A stretch of DNA of 64,000 nucleotides from Castellaniella sp. S9 (GTDB taxonomy: Bacteria > Pseudomonadota > Gammaproteobacteria > Burkholderiales > Burkholderiaceae_B): the NCBI RefSeq assembly GCF_027257175.1, contig NZ_JAPFGD010000013.1, positions 31,158-95,157 of the forward strand, in the 5' to 3' direction. Made by a program: the position numbers and the translations under genes. A model generated the notes under the pieces. That model made no database searches. It saw only the letters and a program-made list of their open reading frames with translations, and was not told the DNA's origin. Below are positions 63,845 through 64,000 of the stretch, in pieces. Position 1 is the first letter of the stretch. Each line of letters opens with the position of its first letter.

Positions 63845-64000
63845 ATGATAGAAATATTCGGCGTCCCGCTGCCGGCCCTGCTGGGCCAGTTGCTGCTGGG
63901 CCTGGTCAACGGTTCGTTCTATGCCGTGCTCTCGCTGGGTCTGGCGGTGATCTTCGGCCTGTTGAACATCATCAACTTCACGCACGGCGCGCTGTACATG
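63845..64000 (+). CDS. livH: Branched-chain/carboxylate ABC transporter permease (LivH type), partial
   Basis: The first 52 codons are present and run off the window. Start ATG 63845 follows GGAGGG. The translation begins MIEIFGVPLPALLGQLL and includes LVNGSFYAVLSLGLAVIFG and LNIINFTHGALYM, the highly conserved first helices of LivH permeases. It continues the liv operon; livM presumably follows outside the window. Confidence 0.9.
   Translation, partial: MIEIFGVPLPALLGQLLLGLVNGSFYAVLSLGLAVIFGLLNIINFTHGALYM

Overview
The window is a high-GC stretch with very dense gene packing, short spacers, many LysR-type regulators, two TRAP transporters, a Liv-type ABC transporter and long antisense open frames that are shadows of real genes. 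This fits a metabolically versatile betaproteobacterium of the Alcaligenaceae (Bordetella/Achromobacter-like). That assignment is inference from composition and gene content. No rRNA, tRNA, CRISPR array, insertion sequence or phage gene was seen.

Layout. 1-9.8 kb is a mixed housekeeping/accessory block: the start of an EamA-type exporter, a nitrate/nitrite-porter-type MFS protein, a small HMA-domain protein, an aldo/keto reductase, DNA polymerase IV, methylmalonate-semialdehyde dehydrogenase with a divergent LysR regulator, an EamA exporter, an acetylornithine-type aminotransferase and a MOSC protein. 9.8-17.7 kb is a glycolate/glyoxylate block: malate synthase G, a GntR regulator, a 1002-residue FAD plus Fe-S dehydrogenase, a GlcG/HbpS protein and a serine/alanine-glyoxylate aminotransferase. 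17.9-27.4 kb holds two complete TRAP transporters that bracket an atypical crotonase and a class III CoA-transferase, followed by an amidase.

27.4-35.4 kb (minus strand) is one gene run: gcl, hyi, glxR, glycerate kinase, a second GlcG/HbpS gene, pyruvate kinase and an SHMT-like enzyme. Read together, these carry glyoxylate through tartronate semialdehyde, glycerate, 2-phosphoglycerate and PEP to pyruvate (enolase is not in the window). A divergent LysR gene sits upstream, then a DMT exporter. 37.6-50.2 kb is a purine-breakdown block: allA, uraD, two paralogous LysR regulators flanking an NCS2 purine permease, xdhABC, guanine deaminase and AMP nucleosidase. AllA releases glyoxylate, which connects this block to the gcl operon. 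The NCS2 permease gene appears frameshifted by an exact 7-bp tandem duplication near its 5' end.

50.4-64 kb is a CoA-thioester catabolic block for an unknown carboxylic acid: a periplasmic binding protein, two SDRs, a Dabb protein, a crotonase, a thiolase, a 3-hydroxyacyl-CoA dehydrogenase, an acyl-CoA dehydrogenase, two LysR regulators, an acyl-CoA synthetase and the livG/livF/livH genes (livH cut by the window edge). Several enzymes here lack textbook catalytic residues, so the substrate and some reactions may be unusual.
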